DNA of 64,000 nt, taken from NCBI GenBank assembly GCA_949316495.1, contig OX439009.1, positions 42,211,016-42,275,015 on the forward strand, written 5' to 3'. Source of the stretch: Amphiduros pacificus (taxonomy: Eukaryota; Annelida; Polychaeta; Phyllodocida; Hesionidae). Shown one piece after another: positions 1 through 12,302 of this stretch. The notes below the pieces were generated by a model that was not told the DNA's origin, did no database searches, and saw only the letters and a list, made by a program, of their open reading frames with translations. Each line of letters starts with the position of its first letter. The stretch's first letter is position 1. The translations under genes and the position numbers were made by a program.

Positions 1-1740
1 TGAGTTGCTCAAATTATGTGGCACTGAGTTTGACCATATTGTGTAACATTTGACTTCCCCTTATTCTGCGACATTCAAGTTACCCTTATCGCATGATATT
101 TTATTTATCTATTATATATTATGCAACTTACAAAGGGAGAGAAAATATATGAAATTCAGAATTTTGCAACACCTAAGTGTTAAAATCCACTTGGATGGCA
201 TCCATGCATTTCAGCATGTCATAAGCTTTATATATGTGAGGAGGCCGTCCAGGTTTTCTGAGAATTGAATTGGCCTTATTGTGTAACATTTGAGTTGCCC
301 TTATTGTGTGGCATTTGAGTTGCCCTTATTGTGTGGCATTTGAGTTGCCCCTGTTGTGCGTTATTTTGGGAGACCATTTCTCGCCAAATTAAAACATAAA
401 AAAGTACTTTATTGTGCGATAGGTTTACCTTATCTGGCCCTTTTTCCGATTTTTGAGCTGACCATGTTATTTGATATCTGGTTATTTGGTATCTTAGTTG
501 CTCTTATTGTGTGATATCTTAGTTGCTCTTATTGTGTGATCTCTTAATTGTCCTTATTGTGCGATCTCTTAATTGTCCTTATTGTGTGATATCTTAGTTG
601 CTCTTATTGTGTGATATCTTAGTTGCTCTTATTGTGTGATATCTTAGTTGCCCTTAGTGTGTGATATCTTAGTTGTGCTTATTGTGTGATATCTTAGTTG
701 CTCTTATTGTGTGATATCTTAGTTGCTCTTATTGTGTGATATCTTAGTTGCCCTTAGTGTGTGATATCTTAGTTGCCCTTATTGTGCGATATCTTAGTTG
801 CCCTTATTGTGTGATATCTTAGTTGCCCTTATTGTGTGATATCTTAGTTGTGCTTATTGTGCGATATCTTAGTTGCCCTTATTGTGTGATCTCTTAGTTG
901 TCCTTATTGTGTGATCTCTTAGTTGTCCTTATTGTGTGATATCTTAGTTGCCCTTATTGTGCGATATCTTAGTTGCCCTTATTGTGTGATATCTTAGTTG
1001 TGCTTATTGTGTGATATCTTAGTTGCCCTTATTGTGTGATATATTAGTTGCTCTTATTGTGTGATATCTTCATTGCTCTTATTGTGTGATATCTTCATTG
1101 CTCTTATTGTGTGATATCTTAGTTGTCCTTATTGTGTGATATCTTAGTTGCTCTTATTGTGTGATATCTTAGTTGCTCTTATTGTGTGATATCTTAGTTG
1201 TGCTTATTGTGTGTTATTTGAGTGTTCTACATTGTGTGATATCTTAGTTGTGCTTATTGTGTGATATCTTAGTTGTGCTTATTGTGTGTTATTTGAGTGT
1301 TCTACATTGTGTGATATCTTAGTTGTGCTTATTGTGTGATATCTTAGTTGCTCTTATTGTGTGATATCTTAGTTGTGCTTATTGTGTGATATCTTAGTTG
1401 CCCTTATTGTGTGATATCTTAGTTGTGCTTATTGTGTGTTATTTGAGTGTTCTACATTGTGTGATATCTTAGTTGCTCTTATTGTGCGATATCTTAGTTG
1501 CCCTTATTGTGTGATATCTTAGTTGCCCTTATTGTGTGATATCTTAGTTGCCCTTATTGTGTGATATCTTAGTTGTGCTTATTGTGTGTTATTTGAGTGT
1601 TCTACATTGTGTGATATCTTAGTTGCTCTTATTGTGCGATATCTTAGTTGCCCTTATTGTGTGATATCTTAGTTGCCCTTATTGTGTGATATCTTAGTTG
1701 TGCTTATTGTGTGTTATTTGAGTGTTCTACATTGTGTGTG
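1..1740. repeat. 25-bp tandem repeat (minisatellite), runs off the left edge
   Basis: About 60 head-to-tail units with a 25-bp period. The typical unit reads TTATTGTGTGATATCTTAGT followed by TGCTC, TGCCC, TGTCC or TGTGC. The first ~400 bases carry older variants (ACATTTGAGTTGCCC type), so the array decays towards the window start and probably continues beyond it. Between about 1200 and 1740 a composite variant containing ATTTGAGTGTTCTACATTG recurs several times, giving a higher-order pattern. The period is not a multiple of three and no protein is suggested. Confidence 0.95.
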
Positions 1741-2699
1741 GCTTTACGTTGTTCTGCTCTGTATCAACTACCCCTTAATAAGCAATATTTGATTTATTAA
1801 CGCTGGTTTCACGAAATATGTTACAATGACATATCTCATTCTTGTAAAAGTTTATCACAACACGATGACAATGATATTGTTATTACAGTAACATTGCTAC
1901 CTTAGCAATAGCCATTTTTCATCATTCCAAGTCTATAGCAAAGCATCTGTTGTCAAGGTTCTAAATCAGATTTTCTTTCTTATTCGTCAACTCGATTTTA
2001 TCTTTTTCAATTGAGTAGATTTTTATCTAGGTCATTTGTTGCTCTATTAACCTACAGAATTACAACTTCATATTCTGCTGCATGAACAAAGACATTATTG
2101 TGTCTTTCCAATCGCTTTGCCGTCTTCTCTCAGGATGGGGCAAGACCTTCTCGGCGATCCATTTCCAGACGAATATATGAGCCATTCCGCAAAAAACAGA
2201 AATCGAAGAAAACCGAGAAACAAGATGGAAATAACACAAGATGTCTATCAGTCCTCCCCAGCGGGGTTCGGCTCACCCCCATTTTCCCTGTCTTTTATTT
2301 TTTATTTCTTTTATCGTCAGAAGTTAATTGTATATGGCACGGAAGATTGGCTTTTTGAGGTCTCTATTTGCTGATGGCGACGTGGGAGGTCTAAACGGTT
2401 GTGGGATCTGAAATAAAGAAATGTCACTTTTGGCCCTACTTCTTCGATCCCATCCCCGGCACTAATACACAGACCAAAGTTATTTCCAAATCCCCGTGGA
2501 ATTCTTCCAATTTAGCAGTAGATTGACTTGTTTGGTTTTTCTGATATCATCAAAACTTGATTTTGAGTAAGGTAATTAAGTTGGCATCGAGGGAATTTTA
2601 GCACATGGGTCTGTCCTTGCATATGTGGCCCTTGCAGAATTATCAGAGAGCCTTTAGCCCATCAATACTCAATTATATTAGACCAACTGTAATATGTAT
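1741..2699. other. Unassigned intergenic stretch
   Basis: AT-rich sequence with short open frames around 2098-2374 that have no recognisable domain. I see no gene, RNA or clear repeat here. Confidence 0.6.
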
Positions 2700-2800
2700 G
2701 GGACCGGCATCACCGCCATCATCCCTGGGTAATGCCGGCAGCCTCACCTGGGAATTGAACCCGGGCCCTTGCAGTTCGGGCGCGCTCTTATCAGAATATG
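2700..2800 (-). mobile_element. tRNA-derived SINE fragment (3' part of tRNA-like head plus body)
   Basis: Read on the minus strand, this contains a B-box-like GGTTCAATTCC preceded by GCAAGGGCCCG and followed by a GC-rich body. That is the typical order for the right half of a tRNA-related SINE head. The A-box half is missing or decayed. I infer a truncated SINE and do not claim a tRNA gene. Confidence 0.45.
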
Positions 2801-2922
2801 AAATCGAGAGAATAAATCAAAGGACCGCATCAGATAAGAGACGGCAAGGTCGGATGCCAACAATGTCATAAAATTCCCTGCAAAGTCTGCTCACATTCTC
2901 CCGCCAAAAGTCACGGCCAGCC

Positions 2923-3876
2923 CCCGAGACACAGCCACGTTCTCCGGTCAGACCTGCCGGGCCGGGAGAACTCAGAGACCTGCCGGGCTGGGAGAACTCA
3001 GAGACAGCCACGCTCCCCGGGTCAGACCTGCCAGGCCGGGAGAACTCATAGACAGCCATGTTCTCCGGTCAGACCTGCCAGGCCGGGAGAACTCAGAGAC
3101 AGCCACGTTCTCCGGTCAGACCTGCCGGGCCGGGAGAACTCAGAGACCTGCCGGGCCGGGAGAACTCAGAGACAGCCACGCTCCCCGGGTCAGACCTGCC
3201 GGGCCAGGAGAACTCATAGACAGCCACGTTCTCCGGTCAGACCTGCCAGGCCGGGAGAACTCAGAGACAGCCACGTTCTCCGGTCAGACCTGCCGGGCCG
3301 GGAGAACTCAGAGACAGCCACGTTCTCCGGTCAGACCTGCCAGGCTGGGAGAACTCAGAGACAGCCACGTTCTCCGGTCAGACCTGCCGGGCTGGGAGAG
3401 GGCAGAGACAGCCACGTTCCCGGGTCAGACCTGCCAGGCTGGGAGAACTCAGAGACAGCCATGCTCCCCGGGTCAGACCTGCCGGGCCGGGAGAACTCAG
3501 AGACAGCCACGTTCTCCGGTCAGACCTGCCTGGCCGGGAGAACTCAGAGCCAGCCACGTTCTCCGGTCAGACCTGCCAGGCTGGGAGAACTCAGAGACAG
3601 CCACGTTCCCCGGTCAGACCTGCCAGGCTGGGAGAACTCAGAGACAGCCACGTTCCCCAGTCAGACCTGCCAGGCTGGGAGAACTCAGAGACAGCCACGT
3701 TCCCCGGTCAGACCTGCCAGGCTGGGAGAACTCAGAGACAGCCACGTTCCCCGGTCAGACTTGCCGGGCTGGGAGAACTCAGAGACAGCCACGTTCCCCG
3801 GTCAGACCTGCCGGGCCGGGAGAACTCAGAGACAGCCATGTTCCCGGGTCAGACCTGCCGGGCCGGGAGAGGACCT
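2923..3876. repeat. 47-bp GC-rich minisatellite, ~20 units
   Basis: Tandem units of 47 bp built from AGACAGCCACGTTCTCCGGT, then CAGACCTGCCGGGCCGGGAG, then AACTCAG. Spacing of GAGACAGCCA is 47 bp between adjacent copies (for example 3311 and 3358). Shortened units that lack the CACGTTCTCCGG block occur near 2960-3000 and 3130-3170. An open frame runs across the right half (3461-4045), but 47 is not a multiple of three, so the peptide cycles through three frames. I treat it as non-coding. Confidence 0.95.
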
Positions 3877-6477
3877 TGATGGCAGACACTGTACCACACT
3901 ATATACTCACAGCGAAACAAGATGTTATTCACAGAGAAATACATATACTGAGTTTTATTTTGAGAACCGAAATCAAATATTTAGATATCACAAATATTTA
4001 TTTTCCACCTCGCATTTTCAGAATCTATGTTTAGGTGTACAATAGTCGGTCACAGAATAGTCCTTTGACTCGTTGTATTGTTCATTGATAGATATTATTA
4101 TCATTTTTGTCAACCCTACTCCTATTGGTTTATTTTGCTCTATTTTGTGAAATAGTAAAATTCTTATCATAAAATACACTTGATCATTTCTAGATTAAAT
4201 ATCTCCAAAAGTTTTTAGCAAACACAACAGTGAAAAATATCTATGTATCTAATGCAATAATTGCATATATAGACAGTTATTATCGTGAAAGCGATTAATG
4301 TGTCAATTTGCGATGTAAAGATATATTTCGGTCTAGATTACTTGCCATAAACACGAGTGTTTTGCTGTCCAAATCTGCCTATCAGAAAAAAGTATGTTTG
4401 AATTTCGTGCACAGCGAAATATGTGAAATTAAAACTGAAATGAGCCAGGTTTTTAATTTCACCTTATGCAGATACGGTGCTCTCGCGACAGCACTTAGGG
4501 TCCCGGGGCGAATTCCACTCAATTCTAATATTTCACTCCTGAGAGTTTACTCTGCAATCAAGATGATATCAGTCTTATATGAAAGTGTCCCCTACATGCA
4601 AACTACCCTCATTGTACCAAACTCCATTATTAACCCCTTAACTGCGCTACATCCGTAATTTTATTCTGGATGCTTAAACTCATCTTTAATACTATTTTTC
4701 ATAAATATACTTTAAGTGTTCTTGATACTTATGGGAAGAAATGATAAAAATATTCAAAATGACCAGTAATCATGAAATTATCACTGTGGCCTCGATGGCA
4801 GCGCGAGTGTTGGCGGTATCAGAAGGGTCCCAGGGCTGCCATGGTTGTATAATGTTGCCACATTCTGGGGGCCATTCCCCCAATGAAATCTATCACACTA
4901 TCAACTAAATGTACATTTCATTGGATGTCATTGCCCAAACAGAACTGCAATTATCTCTTTGTTTGCATAGATAAAAAATGGAAATGATCACTTTTATCAG
5001 ATGTGACCCGAGCGTCGGTGTAGATGAGATCCTGGCTTCATGCTATAATGCTGCACAAAAAGTGAACATTTCTATAATGTGTTGCATGCAAGAAAAACAC
5101 TACTGAAGATAAACTGAGTTGTTTTTGCTATCTTGGCAAAAGTCTGTTTTGAGAGGTCACTGATTTGAAGCCAGTCTTAGATTATCTGCTTCAGACTTTG
5201 TAAAAGTTGGATGATCTTCTGTGACAGCACAAATCACTTCCTATAGAATGTGCATTGAATAGGCACAAAAAGTCATTATCAACATTTTGAAAGTTTCGAT
5301 TCAATTTTGCTCATTAAAAGAGTTTGTAAAATAATATTCCAGCTCACTATACTGAGTTTTAAATGTTGGGGCCTTCTGACTACAGCTTAAATTCGCTACA
5401 CCCTTAAGTTGCCTACACTTCTCCTTTATGTGCGGGGAACCACAAGATACTAATACATGAGAAAATAGGTAAACTGTTATTCATGGTATCCACACGTAGC
5501 AAAACATCATTTGATGTTCTCTTGGGAACAAATAGAATCAAAACATATTTAAACAAAAAGTATGTGTTAAATAATTAACAGAAAATAGTGTCGGTTACAT
5601 AATGAGTATCGAGATTTGGAGGATGTTGATACTGACACCTGGCGGCAGCGTCGGGACGCAGCGGGCAAACTTCCGGTGTCGCTTATGCAGCTTCTCGTGG
5701 CCAGTCTCGCCACTCTCTCCGCGAGAAGAAGTACAACTCTGACGAAATGGTATTCCTTATCAATTTCCTGTGCATTTCCTTCTCCAAGATGGATACATTT
5801 CCCTCAAGAGAAACCTTGAAAATGATACAATTAACGCGCTAGGCGAGAAATCTACCCAGACTTATTAATTTCCAAGAAATAACGAGAAGCAAAACGCGGT
5901 TTGACATTTTCAATTCACGACATGAAATAGACAATCGCAGATGCTATTATGGCCTTATCAAAACACCAAGGAGTTGCTCGTCCATCTCGCCATGAAAAAG
6001 CTCTTCTAAGATTTCACTCAGGGATAAGGACAGAAAAACTTGACAGTTATGATTATAAAAATGAAAAAGAATATCCTATCTAGACTGAAACCTTGGATAG
6101 TTTCTTTGATTATTTCAGTTTGCCACTAATGAATACTTCTACCACGCGGAAGCCTTACAAAAGCATTGAGGCTCATGTGTTAGGATAAATCTCTATCTAT
6201 ACTATCGGCCAAGATACACGCTTATACAAGTTGTTATTTCAAAGTGGATTCAATAAAGTGACTGGGAGAATACCATATGTTTACTCATCATGAAATAACT
6301 GAAATGTTGAAAGTCATTTAATACACAAACAAAACTATATTATTGCATTTTCTCATGCGTAGATTAAACGTAATGTAATACATTTTTTTATAATTCCAAC
6401 CTAAAAAGACATTTATCATATGAAATATGAAACAGACGGGCCGTTATTTTCCAGCATTGAGTCACCGGACTGAGTCA
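3877..6477. other. Unassigned intergenic stretch
   Basis: AT-rich sequence with no supportable gene. An open frame at 4308-4658 has no domain or codon signal. A CpG-containing patch at 5630-5720 includes a possible CTCF-like site, listed separately. Confidence 0.55.
5636..5650 (+). promoter_or_regulatory. Weak CTCF-like motif
   Basis: CACCTGGCGGCAGCG resembles the CTCF core (CCACnAGGTGGCAG type) with mismatches, and lies in a small CpG-rich patch. The match is by eye only. Confidence 0.2.
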
Positions 6478-6481
6478 CCCC

Positions 6482-6510
6482 CACCCCCCCCCCCCCCCCC
6501 CCCCCCCCCC
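6482..6510. repeat. Poly-C tract
   Basis: A run of nearly 30 cytosines, interrupted by one A near its start. Such a tract is prone to slippage and to sequencing or assembly length error. Confidence 0.95.
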
Positions 6511-6512
6511 AC

Positions 6513-7979
6513 TGAGAGGAATATATCGGTATTGACGGCGTACATGACTCAGCATTAAGACAAACATGTCAGGGATAGATAACATCTCAAGGAATTTCCA
6601 AGATTTGTATGAATAATGTCATTTTGTATGGTATCATATATTAGCAATTTGAAATTGTTCAGGATTAAATAGATCATCGTATTTCTTCTAAATAATCAGT
6701 GAACCTAGCATTTTCCATAGTCCAACAGTGTCTATATAGTAACTGTACAAAAAGAAAAGAAAAATGTTTTGATAATTTCATATCAAAAAGGTTAGAATTT
6801 CGTATTTATTATTGATATAAATAAGAAAGAGAACCGCCATCAAATCTCATAATTTCGATCTGTCCATGCCAGAGTGCCATCTGGTGGCGGAATCGTGACA
6901 TCATTGCTGAGAGCGAGGCGAGGCTGATCCTGCCGCAGTTAGACTTAACACTGTTTTACGTAATAAAGCCCATGGCCGAACAAGGCGCTATTTAATCCAA
7001 TATTTCTTCACCGATTAGATCTAGTGCTTGAGTTAGGTAGGTTAGGTAGAGAGGGCCTAGGTGCAGATATCTGCAGGAAGATTCTCCTTATCTCCATTGT
7101 CTATCCGCCATTACAACAACAGGCCCACTGTGCTTACCCTGCAGATAAACCATCACAGACAGATTATCTAATTTTCCAGGAACTGCTTTCTGTCAGCGGG
7201 TCTTGCGGGCTAATCATGATTGACATACATATTCCAATTGTCACAAAGTCAACTCCAATGGAAATACAGCGGGAGAGCACGGCCTTTCCTGCATCCCACA
7301 ACTCACGTCTTCAGCTGTATGATTCACTACGATTGTCTAATCAAAAACGTTAATTGGTTATTTTTGTGAATGTTATCGATCACTTAAGCGACATTGTTTT
7401 CTTTTAATGACGTACATGAGGATATCATTTAGATAGTTATTTTACATTATATATTCATGAACTGTGAATAGTATCAAACACTTTTAAGAAAGCAGCGCGT
7501 GAACCAGATAAATACATGCCTAAAATATATCTAAAAGTCTCAATCATATTTTATGGGGGTACAGCTCTAACTATCATTCTGATTCAAAACATACTTTGAT
7601 GGTAAATTGGTCTTGATACTTGCATTCATATACCATTAAAAAAGTGTTTTTGTACAAAACTAAAACACTGAGAATTGTTGAGTAGAGCGTTGTTTTAGTA
7701 AAGATTTGGTGGAGTTTGGTGACACATCATGCATGAATGGTGGGAAATGTAAAGAATGGAAAGATCTGGGCTCAATATGGAAATGATGTGTTGTTTTGTG
7801 AAGCACATGAGATTGATGACCAACTGATTTATGACCCTGTAAACAAACCATCCACAAAAGTTCAGCGCCATAATGAGCAAAATATTATGAAAACCATGTA
7901 ATAGATACAATGAGCATCTTTTGGAGGCAAAGTACCCGTGTGGCTATGAATTCTGGGACGGCAGGAAATTGATTACATG
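6513..7979. other. Unassigned intergenic stretch
   Basis: Mostly AT-rich, with a short GC-richer patch at 6860-6960. Open frames at 7024-7353 and on the minus strand at 7660-7910 show no domains. No gene is supported. Confidence 0.55.
6876..6890 (+). promoter_or_regulatory. CTCF-like motif
   Basis: GCCATCTGGTGGCGG is close to the bilaterian CTCF consensus (CCAnnTGGTGGC type). It is followed by a CpG-containing segment. Single-motif evidence only. Confidence 0.3.
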
Positions 7980-8560
7980 GCGCAAATGAGGCAGAAGCGA
8001 AACAGAACAAGTCAGCGGTGCCCAATTGTTGGGGGCCCCGAATATTTCACAGATGCGGCCATACAACGGGCGCTCGGGGAACGATTTCGTTTCTAGCTGA
8101 AATGGGCCAGCTAAGCCCAAGGTTTAGTCTCTTGGACATTTTCATTTCGGTTTCTAGGCAACGGCGCTCCTATCTGCTTTGAGCATCTCTGTTGGGCTTC
8201 TCTCCATTTGCGCACCAGAGCAGTGCGACTTTCAGCTGAAGGCACACGGCCGGTCGCAATCATTGTCAATTTCCAGCAAATATGAATTTTTCATTTTGGG
8301 GCCAAACGGACATATTAGTGCGTGAATCCATACAGGCCAATCGGATAAACCGGGCTGTCTCTTTGTAATTGGCTAATGCAATTTAAAACATATCATTAGA
8401 ATCATTATTCCCACAGAAATCAATAGCACGGGCAAAGCAAAAGACCGATTTCATTAAAATGACAAGAATTACAAAACCAGCCGCAGTGGCGCTTGCGTTA
8501 ATTCTTATATTACACACAAAACAGCCCGAGGGGCTTTGTACAAGTAGCAAGAAAATTACC
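7980..8560. promoter_or_regulatory. Candidate conserved non-coding element / enhancer
   Basis: A ~580-bp block of balanced composition with densely packed factor-like motifs stands out from its AT-rich flanks. It contains an RFX X-box-like GTTTCTAGGCAAC near 8150, a SOX-like ATTGTCAAT near 8265, a CCAAT-containing GGCCAATCGG near 8336 and several TAAT or CAATTT homeobox-type sites. No reading frame is convincing. A regulatory role for the downstream GATA gene is inferred from setting only. Confidence 0.35.
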
Positions 8561-9595
8561 ATTTAATCAAGGTTGATACCACCATTTGGTTATGATGGCA
8601 ACAAATCTGAATAGCTCTTTCTGTCTGAAGTGGAGTTAATTTCAGACTTGTGGAAAGTGGCACGTGTATTCCTTCCATGGCCGGATTTGGTAGGTTTAGT
8701 TAAAGATTAAACGGTCTCCGGGATATGGGACTTGGATTGCAGTGGAATGCGAGGTTTCCAGGCGTGTAAATTTGCTTTTAAGCATCTCCCGCCCCTGCCA
8801 TTGTAGTCCGGGCCGGGAAGTTGACATCTCTCAGACCCACAGTGGGCAAGTTTTTCTCACCATGCCTGATCCGGCCTGGGAGAAGTTCTCTGTTCCCATC
8901 ATGCATATTTACAAGAGAAGACACATGGAAAGCGCGCCTACAAGTCACTGAGACCACAAGGTGTTGTGCTTTGCCCGCGTGTGACACGCGCCGCGCACGC
9001 GACACGCTTCCCTGAATGGCACCTCGTTGTCTTTTTATGGCATTCTACACCGAAGTGAGGCGATGTCTTCGCTACGGACACGAGTTCGCTCGACCGTGGA
9101 CAATGAGACTGACTCCCGCCACCAATAATCACAGGGTCATTTTTATGTGATCATTAATCGTGAAAGCGACGCGCACAAACAGATAGAGGCATGAATAGCG
9201 CATCATTTAGCAATGTATCAGCAATGAGTCCTGCTTATTGTTTATTTACACACACTGCAGAAACAACTTGTGTCATCCCAGACCTTTACTTAACCTCCAC
9301 GCCTCATATTTATGATGAATTAGTTTCCCATGTCATAAGTTGATTAACAAACTTGGACATTTGCATGATTGTTTTAGAAACATACTTGAAATGTGATATC
9401 AAGCACTTCAGTCACTTTTATCTTTGGACGGGTGGATCCTATTGTGAAATAATACCACGTGTCTGTGCTCAATCGGTGAAGCAATAAAAAATCAAGTATA
9501 ATTGTAAAATGAAAATATCTTGAACAATTCTTGTCAATAAATTTCTTCTGCGATAACTGACAGAAAGTGAAAAAGACAAAAAAGTTGGTAGAGCA
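8561..9595. other. Unassigned intergenic stretch
   Basis: Short overlapping open frames around 8740-9130 on both strands reflect locally higher GC and not a gene. A CpG-rich patch near 8965-9010 (CGCGCCGCGCACGCGACACG) is notable. Otherwise nothing is recognised. Confidence 0.5.
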
Positions 9596-9853
9596 TTATG
9601 AGATCTCCGTGGCTGGACAATACGTAATATCGATTCGATCCATCAAATGTAAATTGGCAATAGCGGCCGAGGTCAGAGGTATTGAAAAGTCAGGCAGTCC
9701 TGAAACTAACCCGGAGTCCTTCTCTAGAATGGTAGATTTCTTCTGCATGAAAACAACACTGTCCACTGTGAAATGGACATCTAACCCATCAACACATCGC
9801 TCCATCATGCATTGCTCGCCTCTGATTCGGAAACTATGCCAAGTGTTGGCCAA
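9596..9853. other. Segment open on both strands, coding or conserved non-coding
   Basis: About 258 bp is free of stops on the minus strand, and a plus-strand frame (9567-9872) is open over the same interval. The minus-strand peptide is non-repetitive (it includes DFSIPLTSAAIANLHLMDRI), but I recognise no domain and see no clear splice sites. A conserved non-coding element would look the same. The segment also contains AGGTCA-type nuclear-receptor half-sites near 9671. Confidence 0.3.
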
Positions 9854-10659
9854 TCAAATATATGGTCTGTAAATCTTGCACATTAATTTACCGGTTGGCT
9901 AGGCTTTTTGAAGTGATCGAAAGTTCTATTATGGACTTGGCCTCTAGACCGGGCGCAGTGAAAAGTAACTGAGGTTGAAACGGGTGTTGGTCCTAAATGG
10001 AGAGAAGGTCTCTTTGTATTGGCGAGCCGTGACCCTGAACACTCACACAGTGATGCCAATTCATTTCAAAGTGGCTTGTCGATTTCTTAATGTGCTGTCA
10101 CGTCGCGCAATTCAAAATTGAAAAGTCGCATCGCTTACTGAGGCGAAAGTCCGAAACACAAAGATAAACCTTCACTGCAATTTCCGACACTGAGTTTGTA
10201 AGATCTATCGTCGACATCAGCGATCAGGATCGACATGTTTGGGGAACAAGTGATCTAAACAAACAGCAGAACACAAACACAGCGTTGGCCTCATTAGCGA
10301 ATATAGCAATGTCTCAATTACATGATCATTATGACCACAATGCAATACGTATGACGATATATTACATAATCCAATTGTTCTCTTATTTGACATCTTCATT
10401 TGCCTTAAGATTAGAATTTCACTCAAGCTCTAAATTGCTTCAAAATGTGCATGAAAAAGATCAAAACTATCCTGATATGATAAAAGTTAGTTCTATATAT
10501 TTGTGGATACAAAGACGACTTTGTTCTTTTATGTCTCTGTTCTGTGAGACACAAGTGTCATCAAAATCTCAATCTCAATCAAAATATTCATATTACAATG
10601 TGTGCGGTTGTGAATTATAAATATAACAAGAAGAAGCAGTTTTATCTGGAGAAGGTGGA
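9854..10659. other. Unassigned intergenic stretch
   Basis: Mixed AT-rich sequence with short open frames at 10217-10426 (minus) and 10285-10620 (plus) lacking any domain. No gene is supported. Confidence 0.5.
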
Positions 10660-11100
10660 TTAAAGTTGAGAGTGTTTCCCGCCCGGCTTCCGCCAGCCGC
10701 CGTCTCTATATGATCAAAACCCGCCTATCAGCAATGGCTGTAATTTGTTGGTAATATGTTGTACGATAGCAGATCTCATCACCACAACACAAGGTCCAGT
10801 AAAGGGAACCCAATCCGTGGATGTGATAGGTCTGTGGAAACTAGATGACCTAGCCGGCCCGCAATCCCTTCTATGGGGCTGTGGCGTGGGTTTGTGATCA
10901 GTGTGTCTGATATGGAGATTGTGGGCCGAGGATCGAGGGCTTCCCGGGCGGCGTAGCTCAGGCCTCGCTTGAAGGGCCTCTCTTTCCCCGCAAGACCCCT
11001 TATCTGGCGCGGCGGGGCGGAAAAGCCCTGTGTACCATTTGTTACTTCCATGTTGCATCTCTGGTTCTTAATCCAAGCTCCCATCCGAGCCCACCTTTAA
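10660..11100. promoter_or_regulatory. GC-rich block, candidate regulatory element
   Basis: A ~440-bp CpG-bearing block in AT-rich surroundings. Overlapping minus-strand open frames (10714-11084) are explained by its composition. It contains GGCGCGGCGGGGCGG near 11007. I see no promoter elements or splice signals sharp enough to call a gene. Confidence 0.3.
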
Positions 11101-12046
11101 TTAAAGGACTAGCTATGGTTTCACCTTTGGATCACCCTTGCATTGGCCTTTTGAACCAGCAAAGTTGTCACAGCGGCGCTAACCCAGGTCCACTCTTACA
11201 TCGTGTACCGAATAGCTCTTTGAAATGAACAAACAATGCAACTTAAACGATACCGGAATCCTGACAAATGTTCCTTCATATCTACCTACTAAAAGTAATG
11301 GACACCTATCAAAGGAAAGTCATATGATAAAGTCCGTAAGATGGAAAGAGATAACACAAAAGGGGATAATGAAATATCTGTATGCAGATAATGAGATGTG
11401 TCAGTTTCAGCACAATGGTAATAGATTCCTAGGAATGTTGATTACGCTTGGAAACCTTACATGGTAGTTTTTACACAACGTCAACTCGCCAACTGTCGTC
11501 AAGGAAACCGCGTCATCCGGTTGACAGGAAAACAACAACTCAGTGGAAATGGATGGGTTGAAACAGACAAGGTGTATCACGATGCAAATCCATCTAAAAT
11601 ATCTTGATAACTTCATTATTTGTTTGGACTTAATTTAATTAGCAATCTGCCATCTAGAAAATGGCGTCCCGTAAATGTGTTAGACGCCAGTGATTCATGG
11701 TAGCGAAGCTATAATATCACGTTGATTGTCTCAAAATATGGAGAGATTATATCGGTGTTGTTGATCGTGTGATAAAACAAACTGCCTGCTATTGTGAAAC
11801 AGAATTTAGCTGAATAAATCAAACACATTACAGGAATCTCTAAATTGTATCATTAAATCAACTCTTCATAAGCAATCTGAGACAAACTGAGGCAAGTCTT
11901 AGCATATCAGTCACTGAAGGAATACGCTCTCAATGAGGAACATCTGGTTATAAAGCAATGTAAAGTATTATCATTTTAATCTTCAAGACCAGTCTTTAAA
12001 GCAATTTAGAAACTCAGGTTTATATTCGTAATATCTAAAATATATT
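11101..12046. other. Unassigned intergenic stretch
   Basis: AT-rich sequence. No gene, RNA or clear repeat was seen. Confidence 0.5.
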
Positions 12047-12160
12047 GGCCGAAATAACTCACCTGGGAGAACATAATACTTGAGTGCCAGGGATGATCCC
12101 TGATTCGAATCCAGTTACCGTCAAGCGCCATGAGCATACATTATCTGGAATCAGCGCTAT
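12047..12160 (+). mobile_element. tRNA-derived SINE head
   Basis: An A-box-like TAACTCACCTGG at 12055-12066 is followed at tRNA spacing by a B-box-like TGATTCGAATCC at 12101-12112. The intervening sequence does not fold into a good anticodon arm, so a functional tRNA is unlikely. A SINE head is the best fit. The body after 12112 has unclear ends. Confidence 0.5.
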
Positions 12161-12302
12161 ATAAACGCCACCTTCACTATTCTAAACATAAGATAATGGT
12201 TAAACACAAAACGTTGAGGATGTGAAAGTCCAAATATCATTTGGAAGCAAATAACAAATCAAGAGTCATGGCAAATGCCTTCGAAATGAAATGAAATAAT
12301 AA

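Noticed and set aside
1-1740. CRISPR array
   Set aside because: The repeats are directly adjacent and degenerate without unique spacers, and the window is from an animal genome.
3461-4045. 194-codon open frame through the 47-bp array
   Set aside because: The unit length is not divisible by three, so the peptide is a frame-cycling repeat artefact followed by unrelated sequence.
10714-11084. Minus-strand gene in the GC-rich block
   Set aside because: Two overlapping frames are open only because of high GC; there is no domain or splice context.
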